NCBI RefSeq assembly: GCF_000953135.1
Contig: NZ_LN614827.1
Location: 2,881,001-2,945,000 of the forward strand
Source: Legionella fallonii LLAP-10
GTDB taxonomy: Bacteria > Pseudomonadota > Gammaproteobacteria > Legionellales > Legionellaceae
Reading direction: 5' to 3'
Length of the DNA stretch: 64,000 nt
Shown here: piece after piece, positions 16,723-26,345 of the stretch
Layout: every line of letters starts with the position of its first letter
Numbering within the stretch: the stretch's first letter is position 1
The notes under the pieces: model-generated
Told to the model about the DNA's origin: nothing
Databases searched by the model: none
What the model saw: the letters and a program-made list of their open reading frames with translations, nothing else
Position numbers and translations under genes: made by a program

Positions 16723-18045
16723 TTATCGATAGGGTTTATTAGGTAAAATAAGTGTGAATGTAGCACCTTTGCTTAATCCATCACTTGCAACACTTAGCGT
16801 TCCGTGCATTTCTTTCACTGCATTAATGCAGGCATGTAGACCAAATCCATGTCCCGTTTTTTTCGTTGTAAAACCATAAGTAAAGACTTTATTAAGATGC
16901 TCACTCGCAATACCCACACCATTATCGATGACTTTTATTATAAAATTGGCCTCATCTTTTGTTTGTGTTGTAACAATTAGTTTTTTATTTTTCTCTTTCT
17001 TTTCTTTTAAGGAATCAATGCTATTTTTTATTAAATTAATAATGACTTGAAATAATTTGATTTTATCTATGACCACTTTTTTCTGTAATTGAAAATCGCG
17101 CGCCACCTTAATCTTATAACGTTCATAAGCAGCTTTATTGAGTGAAAGACTATCCTCTATTAATTCTGAAATTGAAACTTCTTCACACGTTTCAATCGAA
17201 CGGCTTGATGTTTGTTGCAGCGCGATAATATTTTTTATGTGACCAATATTGTTATGAAGTGAAGACGTTTCACAAATTAAGCTCTCGTTATCTCGAACCC
17301 AATTATTAGACAATAACTGCAAATAATTTAAGACATGTTTTCCATGAGGATCATTGCTAATATAGTTTTGTATATCTGCCTGATGATCATATAAAAGTTG
17401 TGTTAACTTTGCTAAATCAGCGACTCTAGACTTACTAATTTTTTCTGAAATAATGGAAATAGACGTATTAATACTATTCAATATAGTACCAATATCATGT
17501 AAGACATTAGTTACAACATCCGTCATACCGGCTTTTTTTATTGCTGTATTTAATTGGGCATATAAGTCCTGATTTTCTTTCGCCAAATCTATCCGCTTGC
17601 TTACTTCATTATTTAACTTTTGATTCATCTGATGAAGCCGCAAACTTATTTGAATCCTGGTATGTAATTCTTCCGATGAAAATGGCTTTAATAAATAGTC
17701 ATCTAACTCATTAACACTCTTATCCTTGATTTGTTGTTGCTCTTCTTTAGTGAGCATCAAAATACTAGGTATATATCCTATGTCCCCATTATTTTTTAGC
17801 GATTGGGCGATCGCTACTCCGTCTAAGTTAGGTAGTAAATGATTGATTAAAATGAGTTGCGGTTGATGTTGCATAACTCCATCAACAGTCTCTTGTGTTG
17901 TCATGACCGACGTCACTTTAAATACGTTTGCAAGCGATGAAATAATATGATGGGACAGCCCTGGCTCAGCCCCTACCAACAGAATAACTGGAAGTTCTGC
18001 TTCTAATATGTAAGGTTTATCTAAATCCGCCGCCGATATTTCCAT
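16723..18045 (-). CDS. Histidine kinase with N-terminal pseudo-receiver
   Basis: 440 residues. The N-terminal domain has a receiver fold (VILLVGAEPGLSHH, LDDYLLKPF), but the acidic pocket is lost (VGAEP instead of VDDE) and the phospho-acceptor Asp is Asn in LILINHLLPNLDG. It should not be phosphorylated. The kinase half has the H-box NVLHDIGTILNSIN, of the HxIGxxLNS type, and an ATPase domain (NLIKNSIDS, DNGVGI, GHGFGLHA). The kinase half is clearly paralogous to that of the divergent MHYT kinase at 18472-20100. It precedes the REC-GAF kinase by 13 bp in one operon. Confidence 0.87.
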   Translation of the reverse strand: MEISAADLDKPYILEAELPVILLVGAEPGLSHHIISSLANVFKVTSVMTTQETVDGVMQHQPQLILINHLLPNLDGVAIAQSLKNNGDIGYIPSILMLTKEEQQQIKDKSVNELDDYLLKPFSSEELHTRIQISLRLHQMNQKLNNEVSKRIDLAKENQDLYAQLNTAIKKAGMTDVVTNVLHDIGTILNSINTSISIISEKISKSRVADLAKLTQLLYDHQADIQNYISNDPHGKHVLNYLQLLSNNWVRDNESLICETSSLHNNIGHIKNIIALQQTSSRSIETCEEVSISELIEDSLSLNKAAYERYKIKVARDFQLQKKVVIDKIKLFQVIINLIKNSIDSLKEKKEKNKKLIVTTQTKDEANFIIKVIDNGVGIASEHLNKVFTYGFTTKKTGHGFGLHACINAVKEMHGTLSVASDGLSKGATFTLILPNKPYR

Positions 18046-18193
18046 ACCCGCTTCCCTAAAATTGCGTCTTTAAAAATTGTTTATCCTTTACACCGTCCAA
18101 TACTAAATTCAGAAATTTAATTGTTTATTTTTTGTTCGACTGACTTATTTTTATACTAGCCCAGAAATATACATTCAGCAAATTTCCCATAAA

Positions 18194-18290
18194 TTAACGT
18201 CAGTTACGGATAAGAGTGTCATCCACTTCGGAACCGTTCGTTCTGAGGAAAGGCCTAGACACTAACTTCCTTATCCGAAGTTGACGTTAA
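18194..18290. repeat. Palindromic intergenic repeat (97 bp)
   Basis: Imperfect inverted repeat with arms of about 21 bp beginning TTAACGTCA and carrying CGGATAAG, with a smaller nested hairpin (GTGTC / GACAC). It lies between the two divergent kinase genes, which are otherwise separated by 426 bp of AT-rich noncoding DNA holding both promoters. No coding capacity. It differs from the 146-bp family. Confidence 0.6.
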
Positions 18291-18471
18291 ATTATGTACG
18301 TCCCATCTAAATGATCTAAACTTTAAATACTCTTGTGAAAAAATGAGGACAATTAACTTCTTAAATAATGTGAATGCGACATAAATCCGATTTTTTATTT
18401 TCTCCCCCTATAAACGCGAAACCAGTAATTGAGTGTTATAGTATAAATAGGCTTTACATAAGGACAATGGA

Positions 18472-20100
18472 ATGCTGGCTGATTTTTTCCAACTAGGGAG
18501 CCTCCCTCTTGACCGTCTATCCGGGACCCATGATGTTCGCCTAATTATTTTATCATTTATTGTAGCCTGTTTTGCGTCTTACGTTGCCATCAATATAAAC
18601 GGACATTTACGCGGACATCATAATACCTTTTTTAAAACTATTTCCTGGATCATTGGTGGTGCATTTGCAATGGGTATTGGCATTTGGTCCACTCATTTCA
18701 TTGCAATGCTAGCCTTTAGCATTCCCGACATGGATATGCATTACGACCTAATGTGGACAGAAGCATCGATGGTAATCGCTATTCTCGCATCCGGGTTTGC
18801 TTTCTTTATTCTAAAAAAAAGGGTCATTCATATTCCCCAACTTGCCTTTGGTGGTATTGTTTTAGGTCTTGCCATAGCCTCGATGCATTACGCGGGTATG
18901 GAGGCTATGAAAGCGGATATGACTTTGCGCTATATCCCGAGTCTATTCCTACTTTCTATTGTAATTGCCATTGTTGCTTCCGAAGCTGCGTTATGGTTGG
19001 CAATCAAAAGCAATCAAGTAGAAATGGAAAAGCAATTTCATCTCAAAATAATCAGTGCTCTTATTATGGGAGGGGCAATTTGTGGTATGCATTATACAGG
19101 AATGGCTGCGACTGTTTTTACGCCCTTCCATCTCAGCCATCTTACCTCTCATCTCAATACAATCAATCCCGATATTTTATCTGTAATTATTGCAGGAGTA
19201 ACATTCATCATCCTAGGAATAGCCTTTGCTGTTTCAGCTTATCAACTATCGCTGAACCAACAATTATTAGAGCTAGCACGTCGAAGTGGGATGGCAGAAA
19301 TAGCCAGGACGATTCTACACAACATTGGAAATATATTGAACAGTATTAACGTGTCTGTGGATCTATTATCACAAAAAGTAACCAAGTCTAAATTATCAGA
19401 CTTAGTTAGTGTTCGCGATTTATTAAGAGCACATCAACACGATTTAAATTCATTTTTAGTCGATGATCCTAAGGGCTCTCTGTTGCCCCAATATATTGCA
19501 AATCTTGCCCATTGTTGGGAAAAGGAACGTGATATTCTTTTAAATGAATGCAAAACACTGGTTTTGAACATCCAACATGTTAAGGAGATTATTGAAACTC
19601 AAGAGAGTTTAAGTCGACTTCCTAGCCTAGAACAAATCACCACAATAGAGTCCGTTGTTAATGAAGCATTAAAAATTGTTGATTTTAAAATACAACAGGA
19701 TGGTATTACGCTACACAAGTCTTATGCGAGACTTAAACCTCTATTAATTGATAAGGTTAAGTTATTACAAATTTTAGTTAATTTACTAACTAATGCCAAA
19801 GAATCGCTCATGGATTCCAAGAAATTGCCTAAACTATTGGACGTTAAAATCAAGCTCGCTCAGCACACAAAAGAAAAATTTGTGATTGAAATTCTAGATA
19901 ATGGCCTTGGAATTTCTCCAGAAAATTTAGACCTTATTTTTTTACATGGATTTACAACAAAAAAAACAAAATATGGCTTCGGTTTACATGCCAGTATTTT
20001 AGCTGCAAGAGAAATGGGAGGGGAAATAAAAGTATTCAGTAAAGGATTAGGGACAGGGGCACTTTTTAGGTTAGAACTACCTTACAAACTTCCTTTTTAA
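18472..20100 (+). CDS. MHYT-domain membrane sensor histidine kinase
   Basis: 542 residues. The N-terminal 260 residues form a seven-helix MHYT sensor with three signature segments (GIWSTHFIAM, ASMHYAGMEAM, CGMHYTGMAA). The conserved Met/His residues are thought to bind copper and sense O2, CO or NO. The cytoplasmic half is a histidine kinase with H-box ILHNIGNILNSIN and ATPase motifs NLLTNAKES, DNGLGI and GFGLHA. AAGGA lies seven bases before the ATG, with TATAAAT further upstream as a likely -10. It is divergent from, and shares its kinase module with, the pseudo-receiver kinase, so the two may form one pathway. Confidence 0.9.
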   Translation: MLADFFQLGSLPLDRLSGTHDVRLIILSFIVACFASYVAININGHLRGHHNTFFKTISWIIGGAFAMGIGIWSTHFIAMLAFSIPDMDMHYDLMWTEASMVIAILASGFAFFILKKRVIHIPQLAFGGIVLGLAIASMHYAGMEAMKADMTLRYIPSLFLLSIVIAIVASEAALWLAIKSNQVEMEKQFHLKIISALIMGGAICGMHYTGMAATVFTPFHLSHLTSHLNTINPDILSVIIAGVTFIILGIAFAVSAYQLSLNQQLLELARRSGMAEIARTILHNIGNILNSINVSVDLLSQKVTKSKLSDLVSVRDLLRAHQHDLNSFLVDDPKGSLLPQYIANLAHCWEKERDILLNECKTLVLNIQHVKEIIETQESLSRLPSLEQITTIESVVNEALKIVDFKIQQDGITLHKSYARLKPLLIDKVKLLQILVNLLTNAKESLMDSKKLPKLLDVKIKLAQHTKEKFVIEILDNGLGISPENLDLIFLHGFTTKKTKYGFGLHASILAAREMGGEIKVFSKGLGTGALFRLELPYKLPF

Positions 20101-20131
20101 ACAACCTCCAACGCATTCCTCCTCCTTTTAT

Positions 20132-21361
20132 TTAAAGAAAATAGGCGTAAATTAAAATGTTCATTAATGTGAGTGGAACCCCTAATTTTATAAACTCCCA
20201 AAATCCCAAACCTTTAATTCCTCGTTTTTCACTATTTTGAATGATAATAATATTACTTGCTGCGCCTAAAATAGATAAGTTTCCAGCAATAGTACTCCCA
20301 ACTGCTAAAGTCAATAATTGAGCGTTAGAGTAAGAATGATGCAACAATAAAGGCAAATACAAGGCCACTAACGGAACATTAGAAATAAATTGGCTCAATA
20401 TAATACTGACCAATAGGATAGTTAAAGAGCTCTGTAATGAAATTTGATAATGGGTGATCGTGGTTTGGAAAAATCCGCTATCCCATACGCTCTGCATCAA
20501 GACAAAAGTGCTCGCGAAAAAGATTAACGTTCCCCAGTCAAGCCTCTTGATAAAAGACCATTTCTGCTCACTAAACAATAAAGGTAAAGCAGATACAATG
20601 GCAATATAGCTAAAATTAATTCTAAAAGATGAATGGATAAAATCCATGATAATTTTGATAATTACCAAAAGAAACATTGCTATCAAACTAAGTTTGATCA
20701 GAGTTGCTGTTAAGTCATTATCAATTTCTGTTGGAGTACTTTTTTTAATTGGCTCATCTAATATGTCTTGATACACAAAATAAATAAGAAAATAACTGAT
20801 AACAAGATTAAGTAAGGTCGGAATCACCAAAGGTCTGATAAAATCAAAAAATGGAGACGTCATTTCTCCTTTGACCGCTATTAATAAATTTTGAGGATTG
20901 CCAATTGGACTCATTGCACTACCAATAGTAATTGCAAATGCCAAGGCAAACAGCAATGGTTTGGTTAGACTTTTATGTGATTTACATAATTGCACTATGA
21001 TAGGCGTGCCAATAATAGCAATGGTATCATTCATAAGAAAAGCAGCACTTATCCCCAGGGCAAAAGTAATAAGTAATAAGGCTTGTTTTCCCGTCCGAGT
21101 GAAATGAAAGATCTTATGAGTTAAATGCCCTAAATAACCACTCTCTTCCGCTGCCTGGGCAATAAAGAAAACACCGAATAGATAAATCATCACATCTGGC
21201 TCAATAGCTCTAATGGCATGCAATGGTGTAATTTGTTGAAATAGTATAGAGATGATGGCGGCAAAGGCCATAATACCCCAAATAGGAATAACAATCCTTA
21301 TCAGCCTACGCAAAGCAATAGCAATAAGGGCAATTAAAAGAATAATAACGGCAATAGGCAT
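20132..21361 (-). CDS. SLC13/ArsB/NhaD-type membrane transporter
   Basis: 409 residues with about eleven hydrophobic segments. It has the family signatures of the ion-transporter superfamily: FGVFFIAQAAEESG, a re-entrant FLMNDTIAIIGTPII segment, MSPIGNPQNLLIA in the middle, and the repeat version NLSILGAASNIIII near the C-terminus. Members move arsenite, sodium, citrate or other anions across the inner membrane; the sequence does not say which. The short length and GNPQN motif fit the ArsB/NhaD-like permease group. It stands as a single gene convergent with the MHYT kinase. Confidence 0.8.
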   Translation of the reverse strand: MPIAVIILLIALIAIALRRLIRIVIPIWGIMAFAAIISILFQQITPLHAIRAIEPDVMIYLFGVFFIAQAAEESGYLGHLTHKIFHFTRTGKQALLLITFALGISAAFLMNDTIAIIGTPIIVQLCKSHKSLTKPLLFALAFAITIGSAMSPIGNPQNLLIAVKGEMTSPFFDFIRPLVIPTLLNLVISYFLIYFVYQDILDEPIKKSTPTEIDNDLTATLIKLSLIAMFLLVIIKIIMDFIHSSFRINFSYIAIVSALPLLFSEQKWSFIKRLDWGTLIFFASTFVLMQSVWDSGFFQTTITHYQISLQSSLTILLVSIILSQFISNVPLVALYLPLLLHHSYSNAQLLTLAVGSTIAGNLSILGAASNIIIIQNSEKRGIKGLGFWEFIKLGVPLTLMNILIYAYFL

Positions 21362-21518
21362 TAATTGCTCCTGCTCTAACGTCTTACGCTCTTACGCTCT
21401 TTTGCACTGCAAATAGTAAGATTCACCTCATAGATAACCATATTCTTTCTCTAATAGTAAATAACAAAAAGCAAGTCAAGAGGCAAGCGTTCACGTAATA
21501 GCATTAGCAATGCTTTAG

Positions 21519-21540
21519 GCCGGGCAACAAATTGCCCGAC
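21519..21540. terminator. Hairpin downstream of serS
   Basis: GCCGGGCAA / TTGCCCGAC, nine-base near-perfect inverted repeat with a four-base loop, just after the serS stop on the minus strand. No T run follows on that strand, so its role as terminator is only likely by position. Confidence 0.35.
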
Positions 21541-21545
21541 TAAAT

Positions 21546-22832
<1,287 letters not shown>

Positions 22833-22851
22833 CTACCACTCAAAATTAAAA

Positions 22852-23247
22852 TTAATTTAAGTACTCTAAAACAAAAAATCGTGCCATGAAAGTACCTAGT
22901 AACACCATTGCCAAAGAGCCAACATTGTTCGCTAGTACATTTACAAATAATTTAAACCATTGTCCTTGCTCGAACAGAAACATTGTTTCTGCTGCAAAGC
23001 TAGAAAAAGTAGTAAACGCGCCTAGGAACCCCGTGAAAAAGAACAAGCGCCAATACATTTCAGCACTAAAACGACCCACTAGCAAAACCAGGAAAAAACC
23101 GCTCAAAAAAGAGCCTAAAGTATTCACTATTAAGGTGCCATAAGGAAAATATATTCCCCACACCCTTTGCGAGAAAATTACTATGGCATAACGTGCAATT
23201 GCTCCTATAGAACCGCCTAGTGCTACAGCTAGGTAAGGAGCAATCAT
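22852..23247 (-). CDS. crcB: Fluoride channel CrcB/Fluc
   Basis: 131-residue membrane protein with four hydrophobic helices, working as a dual-topology dimer to export fluoride. Signature segments: [25 protein letters not shown] (with the conserved Asn) and [15 protein letters not shown] (with the phenylalanines and threonines of the pore). Its start lies 3 bp after the lpxA stop, so it is co-transcribed with the lipid A genes; this is operon position, not shared function. Confidence 0.95.
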   Translation of the reverse strand: MIAPYLAVALGGSIGAIARYAIVIFSQRVWGIYFPYGTLIVNTLGSFLSGFFLVLLVGRFSAEMYWRLFFFTGFLGAFTTFSSFAAETMFLFEQGQWFKLFVNVLANNVGSLAMVLLGTFMARFFVLEYLN

Positions 23248-23250
23248 TAT

Positions 23251-24021
23251 TTACCTCACAATACCACGTGTAGACTGGTTTAGTGCATCTATCATAGGAA
23301 TAACTTCTGGGCATTCTTGCTGCATAAGCTCTAATTCAGCAACAGCTTGCTGTACAGTCAATCCTTTGCGGAAAATTATTTTATAAGCACGACGTAAGCC
23401 ATCAATCGCCGCAGAGGAAAATCCACGCCGGCGTAGTCCAACTGTATTTATTCCACAAGCGGAAGTAGTGTGCCCGGCAATCATTACATACGGCAACACA
23501 TCTTTAACTACATAGGTAGCACGCGCAATAAACGCGTAAACACCTATATGGCAAAATTGATGTACGGCAGCATAACCACCGATAATAGCAAAATCATCGA
23601 TAGTCACATGACCTGACAACGCAGCATAATTAACCATAATTATTTGATTACCAACCATGCAATCGTGGCCAATATGAGCATAAGCCATTAAAAAATTACC
23701 ATTACCTACTCGGGTAACTCCCCCACCTTTTACTGTACCGCGACTAATCATGCAATATTCACGTATTACGTTATTATCACCGATTTCCAGGCGTGTAGGC
23801 TCCCCCTTATAAGTAATGTCTTGTGGTTCATCGCCTATAGAAGAAAATTGAAATATTTTATTATTTTTACCTATAGTAGTAGGGCCGTCAATAATGACAT
23901 GAGGACCAATCCAAGTATTTTCACCAATTTCTACATCCGCACCGATTATTGTTCCAGGGCCTATTGATACCCCTTCTGCTATTTTTGCAGATGGGTGAAT
24001 TATAGCTTTATCATCTATCAC
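23251..24021 (-). CDS. lpxA: UDP-N-acetylglucosamine acyltransferase
   Basis: 256 residues, typical of LpxA, which adds the first 3-hydroxyacyl chain to UDP-GlcNAc in lipid A synthesis. Left-handed beta-helix hexapeptide repeats (IHPSAKIAEGVSIGPGTII...) fill the N-terminal two thirds. The catalytic His lies in MAYAHIGHDCMVGN, and the C-terminal helical domain contains GLRRRGFSSAAIDGLRRAYK. The start overlaps the fabZ stop by 11 bp. lpxB, often next, is absent here. Confidence 0.97.
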   Translation of the reverse strand: MIDDKAIIHPSAKIAEGVSIGPGTIIGADVEIGENTWIGPHVIIDGPTTIGKNNKIFQFSSIGDEPQDITYKGEPTRLEIGDNNVIREYCMISRGTVKGGGVTRVGNGNFLMAYAHIGHDCMVGNQIIMVNYAALSGHVTIDDFAIIGGYAAVHQFCHIGVYAFIARATYVVKDVLPYVMIAGHTTSACGINTVGLRRRGFSSAAIDGLRRAYKIIFRKGLTVQQAVAELELMQQECPEVIPMIDALNQSTRGIVR

Positions 24022-24475
24022 TTTTAATTTCCTTCGCTGCGCTTATTAAGTCCGCGGAACACGCTAGTTTATCACCGACATAAGCTTCGCAATGCATACG
24101 CCAAAAATCTCTTTTCTTTCCTGTCACATTAACTTCTAAACGTAATTGATCCCCAGGAGTTACCACATGTTTAAATCGCGCATTATCAATGCCTGCAAAA
24201 TAATGTAATATTTCATATCCCTCAGGAGCAGGTGATTTCTCGGACAAACTTGCTAAAATGCCACAAGCTTGAGCCAGAGCCTCAAGCATTAACACACCAG
24301 GCATTATTGGGTTTCTGGGAAAGTGGCCAGTAAAGAAATTCTCGTTCATAGTGACATTTTTAATTGCTGTCAAATATTCCATTACCTTATAATCCAATAC
24401 TCTGTCAACCAAAAGCAATGGATAACGGTGTGGTAACAAACGAACTATTTGATTTATGTCTATAACCTCATTCAT
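24011..24475 (-). CDS. fabZ: 3-hydroxyacyl-[acyl-carrier-protein] dehydratase FabZ
   Basis: 154-residue hot-dog-fold dehydratase of fatty-acid synthesis. The conserved opening LLPHRYPLLLVDRV is followed by the catalytic His in GHFPRNPIMPGVLMLEALAQ and the Glu in the same helix. Overlaps lpxA, the usual arrangement. FabZ and the Lpx acyltransferases compete for 3-hydroxyacyl-ACP, which fits their linkage. Confidence 0.97.
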   Translation of the reverse strand: MNEVIDINQIVRLLPHRYPLLLVDRVLDYKVMEYLTAIKNVTMNENFFTGHFPRNPIMPGVLMLEALAQACGILASLSEKSPAPEGYEILHYFAGIDNARFKHVVTPGDQLRLEVNVTGKKRDFWRMHCEAYVGDKLACSADLISAAKEIKSDR

Positions 24476-24633
24476 ACACTGTTTCTCGTCTAAATCGCTA
24501 TTTGTTTAGAAAAAAGCATTATCTTGTTTTAATCAACTCGAATCAATCGTAAACTTCAAAAATTTATCTTTTCGCTACTACTTTAAGCTAAATTATCATT
24601 AAATGATAAAAAAGATGAACCGATTCATTACTC

Positions 24634-25659
24634 TTAATCTTCAGAGGTGATTCCTATTTTTTTCTCTAACTCCCCAAGCTTTACGATGTAATCATCCAAT
24701 CGTCTGAATCGTGCAGCATTGCGACGCCAGCGTTGATGTTCATGTACCAAAGTACCTGAAGAGTAAACCCCTGGTTTAATGATTGATCTACTAACAGTAG
24801 ACATTCCTGTAATGACTACATCGTCAGATAAATGAACATTTGCAGCAATACAACTTGCGCCACCTATAATACAATCAGAACCAATCTGTGCATGACTGCC
24901 AATCGCAGCACAACCTGCTATTGCTGTATTAGTACCTATGATTACATCATGGGCAATTTGTACCAAATTATCGATACAAACCCCTTCAGCTAAAAAAGTA
25001 TCACCAAACGTACCTCGGTCGATGACAGTATTAGCTCCTATGTGAACACCATCGGCAATGATTACTCCTCCAACCACGGGATCTTGTTGCCATACACCAT
25101 GCTGTTTCAGATAATTAAAAGGAGATGAACCAATAACCACTCCGTAATTTATTAACACATTCCGCCCTAGCCGACTACCTGAATGAACAATAACTCCACT
25201 TGCTATTTGGCTGTTACGTTCAATCTGTACGTGTGACTCAATTACAGTATTCGCGCCAATACAAACACCATCCGCCAATCGGGTCATTTTACCGATGATG
25301 CTATTGGCCTCTATGGATACGTCTTGACCAATCTGAGCCGATGGATGAATTTGCGCCGTCGGATGTATCCCTGACATACTCTTTTTTTCTGTGAATAATA
25401 ATCTTGCCGTTTTATAAATGGCTGCTAATGGATCAGACACAACGATACAATTTACTGGACAGACAGAAGCATGCTCCTGCTTTAATACTACAGCGCCTGC
25501 GCTAGTAGACTCTAGTGACCTTTGTAATAAAAGATTATCGAAATAAGCCACATCTTGAGAAGTAGCTCGACTCAAGGAGGATAAATTAAAAATGGCGTGA
25601 TCGGCATTTCCATGCCACACGCCACTTAAATGTTCTGCTAATTGCGCTAAAGTGAGCAA
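24634..25659 (-). CDS. lpxD: UDP-3-O-acylglucosamine N-acyltransferase
   Basis: 341 residues. An N-terminal uridine-binding domain (about 1-100, with DVAYFDN) is followed by a long hexapeptide-repeat beta-helix (IHPTAQIHPSAQIGQDVSIE...). The catalytic His lies in LVQIAHDVIIG. A C-terminal helix (HEHQRWRRNAARFRRLDDYI) binds ACP. LpxD adds the second, N-linked acyl chain to lipid A precursor. It starts 15 bp after skp and is separated from fabZ by 158 bp without a gene. Confidence 0.96.
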   Translation of the reverse strand: MLTLAQLAEHLSGVWHGNADHAIFNLSSLSRATSQDVAYFDNLLLQRSLESTSAGAVVLKQEHASVCPVNCIVVSDPLAAIYKTARLLFTEKKSMSGIHPTAQIHPSAQIGQDVSIEANSIIGKMTRLADGVCIGANTVIESHVQIERNSQIASGVIVHSGSRLGRNVLINYGVVIGSSPFNYLKQHGVWQQDPVVGGVIIADGVHIGANTVIDRGTFGDTFLAEGVCIDNLVQIAHDVIIGTNTAIAGCAAIGSHAQIGSDCIIGGASCIAANVHLSDDVVITGMSTVSRSIIKPGVYSSGTLVHEHQRWRRNAARFRRLDDYIVKLGELEKKIGITSED

Positions 25660-25674
25660 CTCAACCGCGCCAAA

Positions 25675-26175
25675 TTAGTTAATTGCTTTAATGACTTTAT
25701 CAGTTACATCAAGAGCTTCTATACTAAAAGGTGCAGCATCTTTCTGAACAATAATGTCATACTTTTCTTCTTTAGCAATTTTACCAATTGCAGCACGAAC
25801 TTTGGAGTATAAACCTTCCATCGATTCGTTATGAGCAGCACTCAATTCTTGTTGATATTGTTGACCATCACGCTCAAATTGTTGTTGTGCCGCTACAATT
25901 TTCTTTTCAAGTTCTTTCTTTTGACTCGCGCTCATAATCGCACTATCACGCTTGAATTTTTCCATATCGCCTTTTAGAACAGTTTCAGCTGCCACTAATT
26001 TATCACGACGAGGCTTAAATTCTTTTTCTAATTTTTGTTGAATGTCTTTCATCTGACTAGAAGTTTGCATGATCTTCTGTAGATCAACCACGCCAATCTT
26101 CGCAGAATCAGCAAATAAACTTGTGCCAAACAAACCAAAAACTAATGCGACTATGACCGCACCAATACGCTTCAT
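25675..26175 (-). CDS. skp: Periplasmic chaperone Skp/OmpH
   Basis: 166 residues with a signal peptide (MKRIGAVIVALVFGLFGTSL ending ...FADSAKIGVVD) and the long coiled-coil tentacles of Skp (residues about 35-125, KLEKEFKPRRDKLVAAE...). Skp is a trimeric chaperone holding unfolded outer-membrane proteins for the BAM complex, and its gene here follows bamA. Confidence 0.93.
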   Translation of the reverse strand: MKRIGAVIVALVFGLFGTSLFADSAKIGVVDLQKIMQTSSQMKDIQQKLEKEFKPRRDKLVAAETVLKGDMEKFKRDSAIMSASQKKELEKKIVAAQQQFERDGQQYQQELSAAHNESMEGLYSKVRAAIGKIAKEEKYDIIVQKDAAPFSIEALDVTDKVIKAIN

Positions 26176-26345
26176 AATGATCTCCTAATTTAAACTCCGT
26201 GATACTAGCACAACTGGAAAAAGGTTGCGATATGCACAATGCTATATTTCTTTGCTTCCTTTCATCGACTAAGACTTACGCAATATCATCGCAATCAATT
26301 TCCTCTTAATTTTCGACGTTTACGTAAGCCTTAAATTCAGTTTCT

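Noticed and set aside
18753..19349. A 198-codon open frame in the +2 frame of the MHYT kinase gene
   Set aside because: Its translation is Cys/Tyr-rich and has no domain; the MHYT and kinase motifs lie in the other frame.
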